Below are positions 19,045 through 28,442 of a stretch of DNA of 64,000 nucleotides, piece after piece. The stretch is from NCBI GenBank assembly GCA_946534895.1, contig CAMNDE010000008.1, forward strand, positions 1-64,000, written 5' to 3'. A program made the translations under genes and the position numbers. Every line of letters begins with the position of its first letter. The first letter of the stretch is position 1. Source of the DNA: UBA2943 sp946534895 (lineage in GTDB: Bacteria; Bacillota; Clostridia; Christensenellales; Aristaeellaceae). Under the pieces are notes generated by a model. That model was not told the origin of the DNA. It was given only the letters and a program-made list of their open reading frames with translations, and did no database searches.

Positions 19045-20802
19045 TTACTTGTTGAAATAGCTGCCATCAAGCTTGGCCATGTTCACAGACACAACTTCCT
19101 GCTGTGCAGCAACCAGCTTGTCCAGTCCAAGGTCATGAGCATTCTCGACCATGACGTCATACAGAGCGTCGCATTCTTCCTCAGAGGAAGCCATAATGCA
19201 GTTGCACCAGTCTTCGAGAAGCTGTTCCTTGACATCCTGCTGGATAATCGCTTCCTCACTCTCAGAAGAGAAGGACACGGTCCAGGCCGTCATGTCAGAG
19301 ATATAGGTCTTAGCCGTCTGGGCATCCAGGAGATACATCTGCATGCCGATGGACAGACGTTCCGGATCCAGCTTGGAATAATCCGGAATCAGATCCCACA
19401 TATTGATCTTGGAAACAGGATCGCCCCAACCCTTCGCAGGATCGTCCACGGCATTGATGGCTGTATAGCCCGGGTTAGCAATGGGATAGTTCCAACCGCC
19501 GCATTCTTCTGTCTCAAAATCATCCCAGAGGAAGGAATTGTTGCCGGGATCGCCATACCAGTATTTGTCGTTGACATAGATGAGGCCGTCTTCACCGATA
19601 TACCAGGCCTTGTCGCTGCCTTCCGGGCCCATGGAGTTGAAAGCAACGCCCAGAGGAGAGGTCTGCCAGTCCATATAGCGGACGATGGCTGCGGGATCCG
19701 TGCACTTATCCGTGATGATCACGCGGGCGGAACGGATATAGTTATTGGAGATCAGCTGAGGAGTGGCATCGGTCTCCTCCCAGGTGATGGAGCGCATATG
19801 CTTGTTGATGGTATAGTTGGGATCAGTGGTTTCCCAGATCTGATGTCCGCCGACGAAATTGTGCCACCAGGTGCCGATATTGGCCACCACGCGGCCGGAA
19901 GACATGAAGGATTTGGATGTATCGTAATCCTTTGTCTGGAAATCGGGATCAATCAGACCTTCACGCCAGAACTGGTTGATATACTTGGCAACCGTGCGGC
20001 CTTCCTCTGTATCAATCCAGTAGGAAATGCTGCCGTCATCATTCATCTTGTAAATGCCCGTGGGTGCATTATAGAATCCCATGTACAGAAGAGGCGTGGC
20101 GAAGAATTCCTCGCCCTTGAGCGTGAAAGCCGTGAAGCCGTATACTTTCTCACCATTTTCCGTGGTGGGATTCTGTTCCACCATGGCCTTCACCACATCA
20201 TGGAATGTAGCAAAGCTGGAGGGAACCTCCATTCCGGTCTTTTCAAACAGGTCCCAGCGGATTTCAAAGTCACGGCCCATGACATCCGTGGTGTTTCCGA
20301 TGCAGGATGAAAGCTTGTACAGGCTTCCGTCATCTTCCTTGAGCATGTTGATGTAGGGACCATAGGAAGCCAGCACATTCTGTCCATACTTTTCCAGATA
20401 CGGAGTCAGTTCAATGGCACGTCCCTGCTCGATGAAGGTATTTGCCATGGCATCACTCATGCCGACAATGACTTCGGGATAATCATTGGCAGCGAGCATC
20501 AGGTTCAGACGTTCCGTGGAATCCTGGGCATAGACGAGCTTTTCAATCTCAATATTGAACTCATCCTTGAGCACCTTATCCACTTCCGCAAGACGCTCAT
20601 CCTCTTCCTTCTGGTTGGTAGCGTCATCATCGCAGGAATAATAGGAAAACTTCAGTGTCTCCACAGGAATTTCCCAGCCGTACTTGTTGGTCTCTCCTGT
20701 CAGCTCGATATCCCGTACCTCATCCGCCACCGCAGTCACGCCGAGGCAGGACAGAAGCATCACAAGCGACAGAATCAAACCGAGAAAACGTTTGGATGTC
20801 AT
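19045..20802 (-). CDS. extracellular sugar-binding protein of a CUT1-type ABC transporter
   Basis: 585-residue solute-binding protein, longer than maltose-binding types and in the size range of the LplA/LipO family that binds complex oligosaccharides. The N-terminal signal region MTSKRFLGLILSLVMLLSC continues LGVTAVADE. It could be cut at the poor lipobox LLSC (lipoprotein) or at AVA-DE by ordinary signal peptidase. A strong AAGGAGG site precedes the ATG. It is third in the operon after two permease genes and before the enzymes; a separate ATPase (MsmX-like) would have to come from elsewhere, because none is encoded here. Confidence 0.85.
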   Translation of the reverse strand: MTSKRFLGLILSLVMLLSCLGVTAVADEVRDIELTGETNKYGWEIPVETLKFSYYSCDDDATNQKEEDERLAEVDKVLKDEFNIEIEKLVYAQDSTERLNLMLAANDYPEVIVGMSDAMANTFIEQGRAIELTPYLEKYGQNVLASYGPYINMLKEDDGSLYKLSSCIGNTTDVMGRDFEIRWDLFEKTGMEVPSSFATFHDVVKAMVEQNPTTENGEKVYGFTAFTLKGEEFFATPLLYMGFYNAPTGIYKMNDDGSISYWIDTEEGRTVAKYINQFWREGLIDPDFQTKDYDTSKSFMSSGRVVANIGTWWHNFVGGHQIWETTDPNYTINKHMRSITWEETDATPQLISNNYIRSARVIITDKCTDPAAIVRYMDWQTSPLGVAFNSMGPEGSDKAWYIGEDGLIYVNDKYWYGDPGNNSFLWDDFETEECGGWNYPIANPGYTAINAVDDPAKGWGDPVSKINMWDLIPDYSKLDPERLSIGMQMYLLDAQTAKTYISDMTAWTVSFSSESEEAIIQQDVKEQLLEDWCNCIMASSEEECDALYDVMVENAHDLGLDKLVAAQQEVVSVNMAKLDGSYFNK

Positions 20803-20868
20803 AGGAAAACCTCCTTCTTATTTATCTGCAGGGTCATGCAGCAGACCCTGGCATACTGGATTCAGCGG

Positions 20869-21783
20869 TCATCCCTTGACCGCACCGATGGAAATCCCCT
20901 TGACGAAATAACGCTGGAAGAACGGATACACCAGCACAATCGGAATGGTTACAATCATCATGGTGGCAGCACGCATGGATGTTGTGGAAATTCGGGAAGC
21001 GGCACTCTTGGCCTGGGCAGATCCCACGGTGGCATCCTGCATAAGCTTCTTGATCTTGTCAGATTCAATCAGAATATTCCGGAGCACGATCTGGAGCGTG
21101 TCATAATTGCCCGAAGGATTGTAAATCATAACATCAAACCAAGAATTCCAGTGTCCGACAGCCACCATAACGCCCAGAGCCGCAAACACGGGTACGCACA
21201 GGGGAAGTACAATTTTCAGGTAAATGGTGGTCTCCCGCGCTCCGTCAATGCGGGCGGATTCGAACATGGAGTCCGGAAGCCCCTCAATATAGGAAGCAAT
21301 GATCATCATCTCATAGGCACTGAGGATGCCCGGAAGCCAGTAGACCGTGAACGTTTCCAGCAGATGCAGTTTGATCATCCACAAGTACGTGGGAATCATG
21401 CCGCCAGAGACATACATGGTGATCAGAAACATTTTTCTCAGATGCTTCCGGAATGGAAACTGACGTATGGTGGTCACATAGGCAAGCATGCCTGTAAAGA
21501 GCAGTTTGGTGGTTGTGCCCACCACTACGCGCAGTACAGACCAGCCCACAGCTTCCAGCATACCCCGCGTATTGAAAATATATTCATAGTTGCCTAATGT
21601 GAACATGCGCGGCCAGAAATACAGCCCGCCCCGCTGGGCATCAATGCCGTCATTGAAGGAAATGACAAGCTGATTCCAGAACGGGTAAATGAAGAGAAAA
21701 GACAGGAGCACCAGGATGGTGACATTGCACGCATCAAATACGGTGCCGCTTTTGGTCCGTTTAATGTAATTGGCCTGCTTCAC
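20869..21783 (-). CDS. carbohydrate ABC transporter permease (CUT1, LplC/YtcP type)
   Basis: 304-residue permease with six membrane segments. The EAA loop is visible as ESARIDGARETTIYLKIVLPLC, and the C terminus PFFQRYFVKGISIGAVKG is diagnostic of the YtcP/LplC branch. Translation begins at a GTG after GGAGGGATGGTAC; the in-register ATG options are absent. Stop and start of the two permease genes are separated by 13 nt. It would pair with the permease at 21797-22729 to move an oligosaccharide delivered by the 585-residue binding protein. Confidence 0.87.
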   Translation of the reverse strand: MKQANYIKRTKSGTVFDACNVTILVLLSFLFIYPFWNQLVISFNDGIDAQRGGLYFWPRMFTLGNYEYIFNTRGMLEAVGWSVLRVVVGTTTKLLFTGMLAYVTTIRQFPFRKHLRKMFLITMYVSGGMIPTYLWMIKLHLLETFTVYWLPGILSAYEMMIIASYIEGLPDSMFESARIDGARETTIYLKIVLPLCVPVFAALGVMVAVGHWNSWFDVMIYNPSGNYDTLQIVLRNILIESDKIKKLMQDATVGSAQAKSAASRISTTSMRAATMMIVTIPIVLVYPFFQRYFVKGISIGAVKG

Positions 21784-21796
21784 GTACCATCCCTCC

Positions 21797-22729
21797 TCAC
21801 ATGATGGAATACTCAGTATAGCGTCTGGCTATGCTATTGGAGATAAATACCAGAATCAGACCAATGACCGACTTCATCAGACCGATGGCAATGGAGAAGG
21901 AGTAGCGGCCTTTTTGAATGCCGTAGCGGTACACATATGTGTCGATAATTTCCCAGTAGGATCTTGTGGTTGCCTGGCCCAGCAGCAGATTCTGTTCATA
22001 GCCGAGGTTCAGCAGATTGCCGATGGACAGAATAAACAGCATGACGATTGTCGGAAGAATGCAGGGAATCGTGATGTAGCGGACCATCCCCCACCTGGTA
22101 ATGCCGTCCACCGCCCCCGCCTCATACAGGCTCTGATCAATGCCGGCAATGGCGGACATATAAAGGATCGTGTTCCATCCGATATTCTTCCAGATATTCA
22201 CACAAGTGATGAGTGCCCAGAAGTATTTGCCTTCCGTGAGGAATGGAATCGGCGAGCTTGTAATGCCAAGCTTCATGAGTACCTCATTCACGACACCCTC
22301 TGAGTTGAGGAGCGTGATGACCAGACTGGCCACCACTACCCATGAAACGAAATAGGGCAGATAGGAAATGGTCTGGACCGTTTTCTTGAATATGCCCTGC
22401 CGCAGCTCATCCAGCTGCAGTGCAAGAACAATCGGGGCAAGATGCCCAATCGTCAGATTCAGTCCGCTGATCACCAGGGTATTCCGGATGATCTTTATGG
22501 CATCCTTGGATGTGAAGAAGGAAGCAAAATGCTTCAGTCCCACAAACTTGTCCATGGTCAGCGTACGACCAGGGGTATAGTCGAAAAAGGAATAGATGAT
22601 GCCGTAGATGGGAGCAAGGAAAAACACCGCCCACCATAAAAGAAAAATAACCGTCCAAATCCACAGTTCACGGTTCCTGATCCAGCGGTTCTTCCGCTGC
22701 AGTCGCTTCTGTTCTGCTGTCAGCTGCAT
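21797..22729 (-). CDS. carbohydrate ABC transporter permease (CUT1, LplB/YteP type)
   Basis: 310-residue permease, first gene of the leftward glycan operon. It has six hydrophobic segments, a basic N terminus (RLQRKNRWIRNRE) and the EAA loop YEAGAVDGITRWGMVRYITIP. MQLTAEQK was chosen as start because AGGAG lies 8 nt upstream; the in-frame start 13 codons earlier lacks a ribosome site. A perfect consensus promoter and a LacI-type operator lie directly upstream, so expression is probably inducible. Confidence 0.87.
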   Translation of the reverse strand: MQLTAEQKRLQRKNRWIRNRELWIWTVIFLLWWAVFFLAPIYGIIYSFFDYTPGRTLTMDKFVGLKHFASFFTSKDAIKIIRNTLVISGLNLTIGHLAPIVLALQLDELRQGIFKKTVQTISYLPYFVSWVVVASLVITLLNSEGVVNEVLMKLGITSSPIPFLTEGKYFWALITCVNIWKNIGWNTILYMSAIAGIDQSLYEAGAVDGITRWGMVRYITIPCILPTIVMLFILSIGNLLNLGYEQNLLLGQATTRSYWEIIDTYVYRYGIQKGRYSFSIAIGLMKSVIGLILVFISNSIARRYTEYSIM

Positions 22730-22784
22730 GCATTCATCTCCTGTCCCGCTTGATGCACTGCCTGGCATTTATACTTTTTTACGA

Positions 22785-22800
22785 GGTTATACGATTAACC
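22785..22800. promoter_or_regulatory. LacI-family operator candidate in the glycan operon leader
   Basis: GGTTATACGATTAACC is an inverted repeat (GGTTA..TAACC) centred on CG, the form bound by LacI/GalR regulators. It lies just downstream of the expected transcription start of the leftward promoter, where a bound repressor would block initiation or elongation. The divergent lacI-type gene begins 170 nt away. Confidence 0.65.
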
Positions 22801-22813
22801 ACTGCTCAATGGA

Positions 22814-22842
22814 ATTATAATGTAAGCATTTCTATTTGTCAA
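22814..22842 (-). promoter_or_regulatory. perfect consensus sigma-A promoter of the glycan operon
   Basis: On the minus strand TTGACA (22837-22842) and TATAAT (22814-22819) are separated by 17 nt, an exact match to consensus. Transcription would begin near 22807 and pass directly through the operator at 22785-22800. Such a strong promoter makes sense only with tight repression. Confidence 0.85.
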
Positions 22843-22893
22843 CTAAAATTTGTGCTTTTCTTGTCTGTTTTATGCCGAAAGATGCATTTTCTG

Positions 22894-22922
22894 TTGACTT
22901 GCCCTTTATGGTCTGCTATATT
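22894..22922 (+). promoter_or_regulatory. sigma-A promoter of the lacI-type regulator gene
   Basis: TTGACT (22894-22899), 17-nt spacer, TATATT (22917-22922), each one base off consensus. It gives a leader of about 40 nt before the ATG at 22970. I see no good copy of the operator here, so autoregulation is not supported. Confidence 0.7.
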
Positions 22923-22969
22923 TCAGCGTGGAAAGCAACGGCTTATCCCTCTCTTATCAGGAGGCGGAC

Positions 22970-23992
22970 ATGGCAACCATTAAAGATATCGCACGTCTGG
23001 CCGGTGTATCCACCGCCACCGTATCCCACGTCGTCAATGGAACCAAAAAGCTCAGCCCCGGCACAACCCACAGGGTTTTGGCAGCCATCGACCAGGCACA
23101 TTACACGCCCAATCACGCTGCCAAATCCCTTCGCTCAGGAACCAGCCGTGTAATCGGAATCCTTGTTGAAGATATCCGCGGCCTTCCTGTCCCCGGCATC
23201 GTCAGTGGTATCTCGGAAGAGTTGATTCGCCACGCCTACACCACACTTCTGCTGGATCTTCATCTTCTGGATGATCTTTACAATCATTATGAAGATATCA
23301 GGAATTACCGTGAATCCATTGCCAAGGCTGTTTTCCTGCTCCTCTCCTCGAATGTGGAAGGCATTATTTATGTCGGCATGCATGACCGCTTTCTGGACCA
23401 TCTCATTGATCCCATCCCCTGTCCGGTAGTCTATGCCTATTCCCGTTCATCAGATCAGGACAGCTTCGTTACCTATAATAATGAATCTTCTGCCCGGGAA
23501 ATGACAAATCTGCTCATTTCCCGGGGCCATACTCACATTTCCATCATTGCGGGGCATCCCAGCTCCTCTCCCACCCAGGAACGGCTTCATGGATTTCTTT
23601 CCGCCATGCATCAGGCAGGACTTCAGGTTCCGGAGGAATATATCCGCTATGGCAACTGGGGCGCCGATTCCGGCAGACAGGAAGCCGAATATCTGCTTTC
23701 TCTCGAATGTCGTCCCACCGCCATTTTCGCCATGAATGATTCCATGGCTCTTGGCGTCCTTCAGGCATTGAGCCGGGCCGGATTGTCTGTTCCCCGGCAG
23801 ATAGCAGTGTGTGGCTTTGACAACCTGGATCTGACAGATGCAGTCATTCCCCCCCTGACTACCATTGAACTCCCCCTCAGCCAGATCGGAACACGCTCTG
23901 CTCAGCTTCTTCTCCAGAAGATCGCAGACCCTGACACTGCACCTGTTCAGGAAACCCTTCCATGTAAACTGATTCTCAGGGAATCGGTATAA
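22970..23992 (+). CDS. LacI-family transcriptional repressor of the glycan operon
   Basis: 340-residue regulator. The N-terminal helix-turn-helix TIKDIARLAGVSTATVSHVVNG and hinge helix (NHAAKSLRSG) are textbook LacI, followed by a periplasmic-binding-type sensor domain ending in TTIELPLSQIGTRSAQLLL. The real start is MATIKDIA, preceded by AGGAGGCGGAC; the upstream in-frame ATG is not supported. It is divergent from the sugar transporter genes, and a CG-centred operator lies in the shared region. The likely inducer is the imported sugar or its breakdown product. Confidence 0.92.
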   Translation: MATIKDIARLAGVSTATVSHVVNGTKKLSPGTTHRVLAAIDQAHYTPNHAAKSLRSGTSRVIGILVEDIRGLPVPGIVSGISEELIRHAYTTLLLDLHLLDDLYNHYEDIRNYRESIAKAVFLLLSSNVEGIIYVGMHDRFLDHLIDPIPCPVVYAYSRSSDQDSFVTYNNESSAREMTNLLISRGHTHISIIAGHPSSSPTQERLHGFLSAMHQAGLQVPEEYIRYGNWGADSGRQEAEYLLSLECRPTAIFAMNDSMALGVLQALSRAGLSVPRQIAVCGFDNLDLTDAVIPPLTTIELPLSQIGTRSAQLLLQKIADPDTAPVQETLPCKLILRESV

Positions 23993-24014
23993 TGCGGACC
24001 GACACTTTCCGAAA

Positions 24015-24066
24015 CACAGAAATAGACCGGAATGGATTTCATGATCCATCCCGGTCTATTTCTGTG
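24015..24066. terminator. bidirectional terminator between convergent regulators
   Basis: CACAGAAATAGACCGG and CCGGTCTATTTCTGTG are perfect complements (16 bp), extended by AATGGAT/ATCCATC above. It separates the lacI-type and AraC-type genes, whose stops are at 23992 and 24076. Confidence 0.75.
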
Positions 24067-24075
24067 CACGAAAGA

Positions 24076-26307
24076 TCATCTGCCCGCACTCTCAGAAGAT
24101 CGAACGTGTTTTGCGCGATACTGTCCCGGCGTAAGTCCGGTCTGCTGCTTGAAGCTGCGGATAAATGAAGAAACATTCGGCATGCCCACGCGGCGGCCGA
24201 TCTCCTGAATGGATTCATCCGTGTCCGCCAGCAGCCGGCAGGCTTCGTTCCTGCGTACCTCCTGCACGTATTCGGACAGACCCATGCCGGTGCAGTTCTT
24301 GAAATAATGCGACAGGTTGGACGGGGTGAGGCCGAAGTGGTCCGCCGCCATCTGCAGTGAAAACTCACTGCTGAAGCAGTGCTCCCGCACATAGGTCTTC
24401 ATGGCCTCGCTGCGGCTGTCCTCCACTTCCCCGTCCCCGGCTGCCGAGGCAAAGGCATCCCGGATCAGCCGCCTGAGCCGGCCCATGAGTTCTCTTGCAC
24501 TGTCCACGCTGAGCAGTTCCTCCAGCAATGAAAAGGAGACGTCCGGGTTCACCCGGCCGCGCATGGAAAGCAGGGTGCGCACGGTCACATTCACCGTGTC
24601 ATTGAGCACCATGCGCGCCATTTCCAGTGGCACCGGGTCTGTCTGCAGCCTTTCCGCCACCGCGTCCAGGCACTGCTCCGCCCGATCCGCATCGCCCTGC
24701 AGAAGATGCCACTGCAGCGCTTCCAGTTCCTGGGCGGGATAGTCCTTCAGGGAAACCGAGGAGCGGATATCATCGGAATAGAACACAGCCGGACCCTTGC
24801 CCCGGATCAGGCTCATGCGGCAGGCGCTCACCGCCTGACGGCAGGCATCCGCCAGCTCCTCCGCGGGAACGCTCTGGCTGACGCCCAGGGCCAGTCCCTG
24901 ACCGATGCGCTGCTCAAGACGGTTCTGGAAGTCCAGGACTTCCTCCTCACTTCCGCGGCTTGGCCGGACGTACTGCAGGATCACGGCCAGCATGTCGCTG
25001 TCCGGCGGGTTTTCACAGACCAGGGCCTCGGTGACCTCCAGGGACCCGGACAGGATTTCCGACAGAAGCGCGGAAGACGCGTAATCTGCCGGCAGGCTCT
25101 TCTTTTCCAGAGCAAGTACGCGGCAATATGCGCCAGGCTCGGTAAACGCGCCATACCCGCGCATTTCTTCCAGGCATTCCCGGGCATGCCCGGCATCCGA
25201 GAGCAGGCGGGTCAGGCAGTTCTGTCTCAGGCCCTCCGTGCTGTTTTCCAGGGATACACGGTAAAACCGGCTCTCGTCCGACAGGGATTCCAGCACGGCC
25301 TCCACCTGTTCCATTTCGTTCCCGGCTTCCCGCCCCGGCGCATAGGCCCGCGCCTTTTCCGCCAGTTCCCGGATGGGCTTGTAGTGACTCCAGCTCACCA
25401 GCCAGATCACAGCCCCGCCGAGCAGAAAGATCAGGGACATGAGCAGGATCACCCGCCTGCGGTATCCGTGCAGCGGACCTTCCAGGACAGCTCTGGGGCG
25501 GAATACCGTATACTTCCAGCCCATGATCCGGGATGCGGTGGAGGAAATGTCATACTCCTGCAGATCACCTGCGGCCACATTCCCGTCGGACGCGGACACA
25601 GTCCGGGTCATGTCCTCGGAGAGAGTGCCGGTGGAAATCACCGGATTCCCCTCCTTGTCCGTGATCATGACCGCGGTCTCTTCCCCGTACAGCGCACGGA
25701 TGGGGTCCAAAATGCGTGCGGCGGGGATCACGAACACGGTGCGCTGCTTCGGGCGGACATTGCCCGCACCCACGGATATGAATACCGTAAGACACTCCGT
25801 GCTCTGACCGCCGAACTGGGCCACGGAATCCACCGGCCACACGATAATGCTGTCAGACGCGTCCACGGTGCGCAGAAAATCTTCATGATCATGCCCGGCA
25901 TACACCATCTGCTGTCCGAAAAGCTTTTCCGTGGTGATGGCCGTCGTGGCCGTATAGCACACATCATCCCCCGAGCGGTAGACGAGGATGGTCTGGGGAA
26001 GCTCCGTAATGGAATTGTAGGTACCGAGCAGGGCAATGGCATTGCGGCGCGCCACGATGTCGTCGCCGATGTTCCTGGGATTCAGGGCCGATGTGTTCTG
26101 GATCGCGTAGGACAGGTTGAACAGCTGCTGGAAGCGGTTATCCAGGGTATCCCGGAGCTGGGTGAGCATATTGCTGTCATTGGCCGCCATCTCCTCCGAA
26201 TACCGCCGGATGATGGCGCCGTCAAAAAAGAAATACAGAAGCAGAATCGGCAAAAACAGCACAAGTGCATAGGAAAGAATATATTTCAGAAATATTCGGT
26301 TGCGCAT
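24076..26307 (-). CDS. membrane-anchored AraC-family sensor-regulator
   Basis: 743-residue one-component regulator. A membrane segment near residues 7-28 and a second near 290-310 enclose an extracellular sensor domain of about 260 residues. A cytoplasmic linker leads to a C-terminal AraC DNA-binding domain with two helix-turn-helices (FSLQMAADHFGLTPSNLSHYF and ESIQEIGRRVGMPNVSSFIRSF). MRNRIFLKY was taken as start after AAGAGG; the longer reading has no site. Proteins of this build in Firmicutes usually sense extracellular carbohydrates and activate an adjacent transporter. Here the divergent permease-permease-binding-protein cluster is the obvious target. Confidence 0.85.
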   Translation of the reverse strand: MRNRIFLKYILSYALVLFLPILLLYFFFDGAIIRRYSEEMAANDSNMLTQLRDTLDNRFQQLFNLSYAIQNTSALNPRNIGDDIVARRNAIALLGTYNSITELPQTILVYRSGDDVCYTATTAITTEKLFGQQMVYAGHDHEDFLRTVDASDSIIVWPVDSVAQFGGQSTECLTVFISVGAGNVRPKQRTVFVIPAARILDPIRALYGEETAVMITDKEGNPVISTGTLSEDMTRTVSASDGNVAAGDLQEYDISSTASRIMGWKYTVFRPRAVLEGPLHGYRRRVILLMSLIFLLGGAVIWLVSWSHYKPIRELAEKARAYAPGREAGNEMEQVEAVLESLSDESRFYRVSLENSTEGLRQNCLTRLLSDAGHARECLEEMRGYGAFTEPGAYCRVLALEKKSLPADYASSALLSEILSGSLEVTEALVCENPPDSDMLAVILQYVRPSRGSEEEVLDFQNRLEQRIGQGLALGVSQSVPAEELADACRQAVSACRMSLIRGKGPAVFYSDDIRSSVSLKDYPAQELEALQWHLLQGDADRAEQCLDAVAERLQTDPVPLEMARMVLNDTVNVTVRTLLSMRGRVNPDVSFSLLEELLSVDSARELMGRLRRLIRDAFASAAGDGEVEDSRSEAMKTYVREHCFSSEFSLQMAADHFGLTPSNLSHYFKNCTGMGLSEYVQEVRRNEACRLLADTDESIQEIGRRVGMPNVSSFIRSFKQQTGLTPGQYRAKHVRSSESAGR

Positions 26308-26445
26308 GCAGGACACCTCTTTATGCAGATTATACCTGCCCGCGCCTGCATATACAAGATTTGAATCCGGTCCCGGTTTTTGGAAAAAACGGGGCATCTG
26401 CATTACATGCATTCAAATGCTGAACATGTTTTCAAGAATTGAAGA

Positions 26446-26474
26446 TTGCAAATCCGGTGTTTTCTGGTTATATT
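26446..26474 (+). promoter_or_regulatory. promoter of the second sugar ABC operon
   Basis: TTGCAA (26446-26451), 17 nt, TATATT (26469-26474). AT-rich sequence with repeated TTCAA just upstream (26412-26440) is a plausible place for the divergent AraC-type activator to bind, but no clean direct repeat is evident. Confidence 0.55.
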
Positions 26475-26523
26475 CCGGCCAAGGAGAACATTTTTTCAGT
26501 CAAAACCGAACAGAGAGGAGTGT

Positions 26524-27474
26524 ATGCGCTTGAAAAACCCGTCCGGGTCTGTCCTCCCCCGGCGCTCTGTCCGGCAGTGGGCACGCGCCCTGGGGCGGAA
26601 CTGGGAACTGTACCTGTTCCTGCTGCCCACCGTCGCCTACTTCCTCATCTTCCGATACTATCCCATGTACGGCATCCAGATCGCGTTCCGGAACTTCAAG
26701 TCCACAAAGGGCATTCTGGGAAGTCCCTGGGTGGGGTTCAGAAACTTTGAGCGCTTCTTTTCCGCCACGGACTTTCTGCAGCTTCTGGGCAACACGCTGT
26801 CGGTGAGCGTCGGAACGCTTCTGTGCTCCTTCCCGGTGCCCATCCTGCTGGCTCTTCTGCTCAACCAGCTGCCCTCCAGGCGCTACAAGAAGGTTGTGCA
26901 GACCGTGATCTATGCCCCGCACTTCATTTCCACCGTGGTCCTGGTGGGCATTATCAGCCTGTTCTTCTCGCCCTCCAGCGGGATTGTGAACTTCATTATC
27001 CAGTGGATGGGCGGACAGCCCATTCATTTCATGGGCGAGGCCTCATGGTTCCGCCCGCTGTACATCGGCTCCGAGATCTGGCAGAACGCGGGCTGGGGCA
27101 GCATCCTCTATCTCGCCGCCCTGGCGTCTATCAATCCGGAACTGCACGAGGCCGCCGTGGTGGACGGCGCCAGCAAGTTCCAGCGCGTGCTGCACGTGGA
27201 CCTGCCGGGTATATTGCCCACCATCGTGGTCATGTTCATACTCAATTCCGGCAAGGTCATGTCGGTGGGCTTTGAGAAGGCCTACCTCATGCAGACCTCC
27301 CTGAACCTGTCCGCCTCCGAGATCATTGCCACCTATGTCTACAAGCGCGGCCTGCTCCAGGCGCAGTTCAGCTTTTCCACGGCCGTGGGCCTGTTTGAGT
27401 CCGTCACAAACCTGGTCCTGATCCTGACCATGAACTACGTGTCCAGGAAAGTGACCGATTCAAGCCTGTTCTGA
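26524..27474 (+). CDS. carbohydrate ABC transporter permease (CUT1, LplB/YteP type)
   Basis: 316-residue permease with six membrane helices. FRYYPMYGIQIAFRNFK near the N terminus and the EAA loop HEAAVVDGASKFQRVLHVDLPGI are typical of the LplB/YteP branch. MRLKNPSGS is chosen as start because GAGAGGAG lies just upstream. It opens a three-gene transporter unit with no ATPase gene. It is a paralogue of the permease at 21797-22729, serving a different substrate under AraC-type control. Confidence 0.87.
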   Translation: MRLKNPSGSVLPRRSVRQWARALGRNWELYLFLLPTVAYFLIFRYYPMYGIQIAFRNFKSTKGILGSPWVGFRNFERFFSATDFLQLLGNTLSVSVGTLLCSFPVPILLALLLNQLPSRRYKKVVQTVIYAPHFISTVVLVGIISLFFSPSSGIVNFIIQWMGGQPIHFMGEASWFRPLYIGSEIWQNAGWGSILYLAALASINPELHEAAVVDGASKFQRVLHVDLPGILPTIVVMFILNSGKVMSVGFEKAYLMQTSLNLSASEIIATYVYKRGLLQAQFSFSTAVGLFESVTNLVLILTMNYVSRKVTDSSLF

Positions 27475-27487
27475 GAGGTGATCGAGG

Positions 27488-28387
27488 ATGAAACATGCAA
27501 CGGCAAAAATCCGTCTCTCCCGGGCAGACCAGGTCTTTGACGCCGTCAACTATGTCATCCTGACCCTCTGCCTGCTTCTGGTGGCCTATCCCCTGTACTT
27601 CATCGTGATCGCGTCCGTCTCCGATCCCACGGCGGTCTATGCCGGCAGGGTGGTGCTCTGGCCCGCCAGCTTCACACTGGAGGGCTACAGGCGGATCCTG
27701 GACTATGCCTCCTTCTTCACGGGATACCGGAACACGATCCTGTATACGCTCGTGGGCACAGCCGTGAACGTGGCCGTCACGATCCCCGGTGCCTACGCCC
27801 TGTCGAGAAAGGACCTGGTGGGCAGGAACATCATGATGATGGGCATCACCTTTACCATGATCTTTTCCGGCGGCCTGATTCCCACCTACCTGCTGGTCAT
27901 CCAGCTGAACCTGTACAACACCATGTGGGCCCTGATCCTGCCCGCCGCTGTCAGCTCCTGGAACTTCATCGTGGCGCGCACCTTCTTCCAGCAGACCATT
28001 CCGGATGAGCTCCTGGAAGCGGCCACACTGGACGGCGCCGGGAACACGCAGTTCTTCCTGCGCATTGTGCTTCCGCTGAGCAAGTCCATCATCGCCGTCA
28101 TGGTCCTGTTCTACGCGGTCAATCACTGGAACAGCTACTTCAACGCCCTGATCTATCTCAAGTCCGCCGAAAAATATCCGCTGCAGCTGGTGCTGCGCAA
28201 TATCCTGTTTGAAAACTCCCTGGGCGACATGGTGGAGGACGCGTCCACCCTGGCGCTCCAGCAGCGCCTGGGCGATCTGATCAAGTACGGCATCATCATC
28301 GCGTCCTCGCTCCCGCTGCTGATCCTCTACCCCTTCCTGCAGCGCTACTTCATCCAGGGCGTTATGATCGGCGCCGTGAAGGGCTGA
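27488..28387 (+). CDS. carbohydrate ABC transporter permease (CUT1, LplC/YtcP type)
   Basis: 299-residue permease, second of the pair, 13 nt after the first. Six hydrophobic segments, EAA loop LEAATLDGAGNTQFFLRIVLP, and the diagnostic ending FLQRYFIQGVMIGAVKG. GAGG lies just before the ATG. The same two-permease arrangement and the same C-terminal signature occur in the glycan operon at 20869-22729, so the two transporters are paralogous systems. Confidence 0.88.
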   Translation: MKHATAKIRLSRADQVFDAVNYVILTLCLLLVAYPLYFIVIASVSDPTAVYAGRVVLWPASFTLEGYRRILDYASFFTGYRNTILYTLVGTAVNVAVTIPGAYALSRKDLVGRNIMMMGITFTMIFSGGLIPTYLLVIQLNLYNTMWALILPAAVSSWNFIVARTFFQQTIPDELLEAATLDGAGNTQFFLRIVLPLSKSIIAVMVLFYAVNHWNSYFNALIYLKSAEKYPLQLVLRNILFENSLGDMVEDASTLALQQRLGDLIKYGIIIASSLPLLILYPFLQRYFIQGVMIGAVKG

Positions 28388-28442
28388 ATGACGGTACTTA
28401 CGGGCGTGTCCCGTAATCATAGATTCAAAGGAGGTACGAACC

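Noticed and set aside
24706..26364. A 552-codon plus-strand frame opposite the AraC-type regulator
   Set aside because: Antisense shadow of a gene with a clear AraC domain; no ribosome site.
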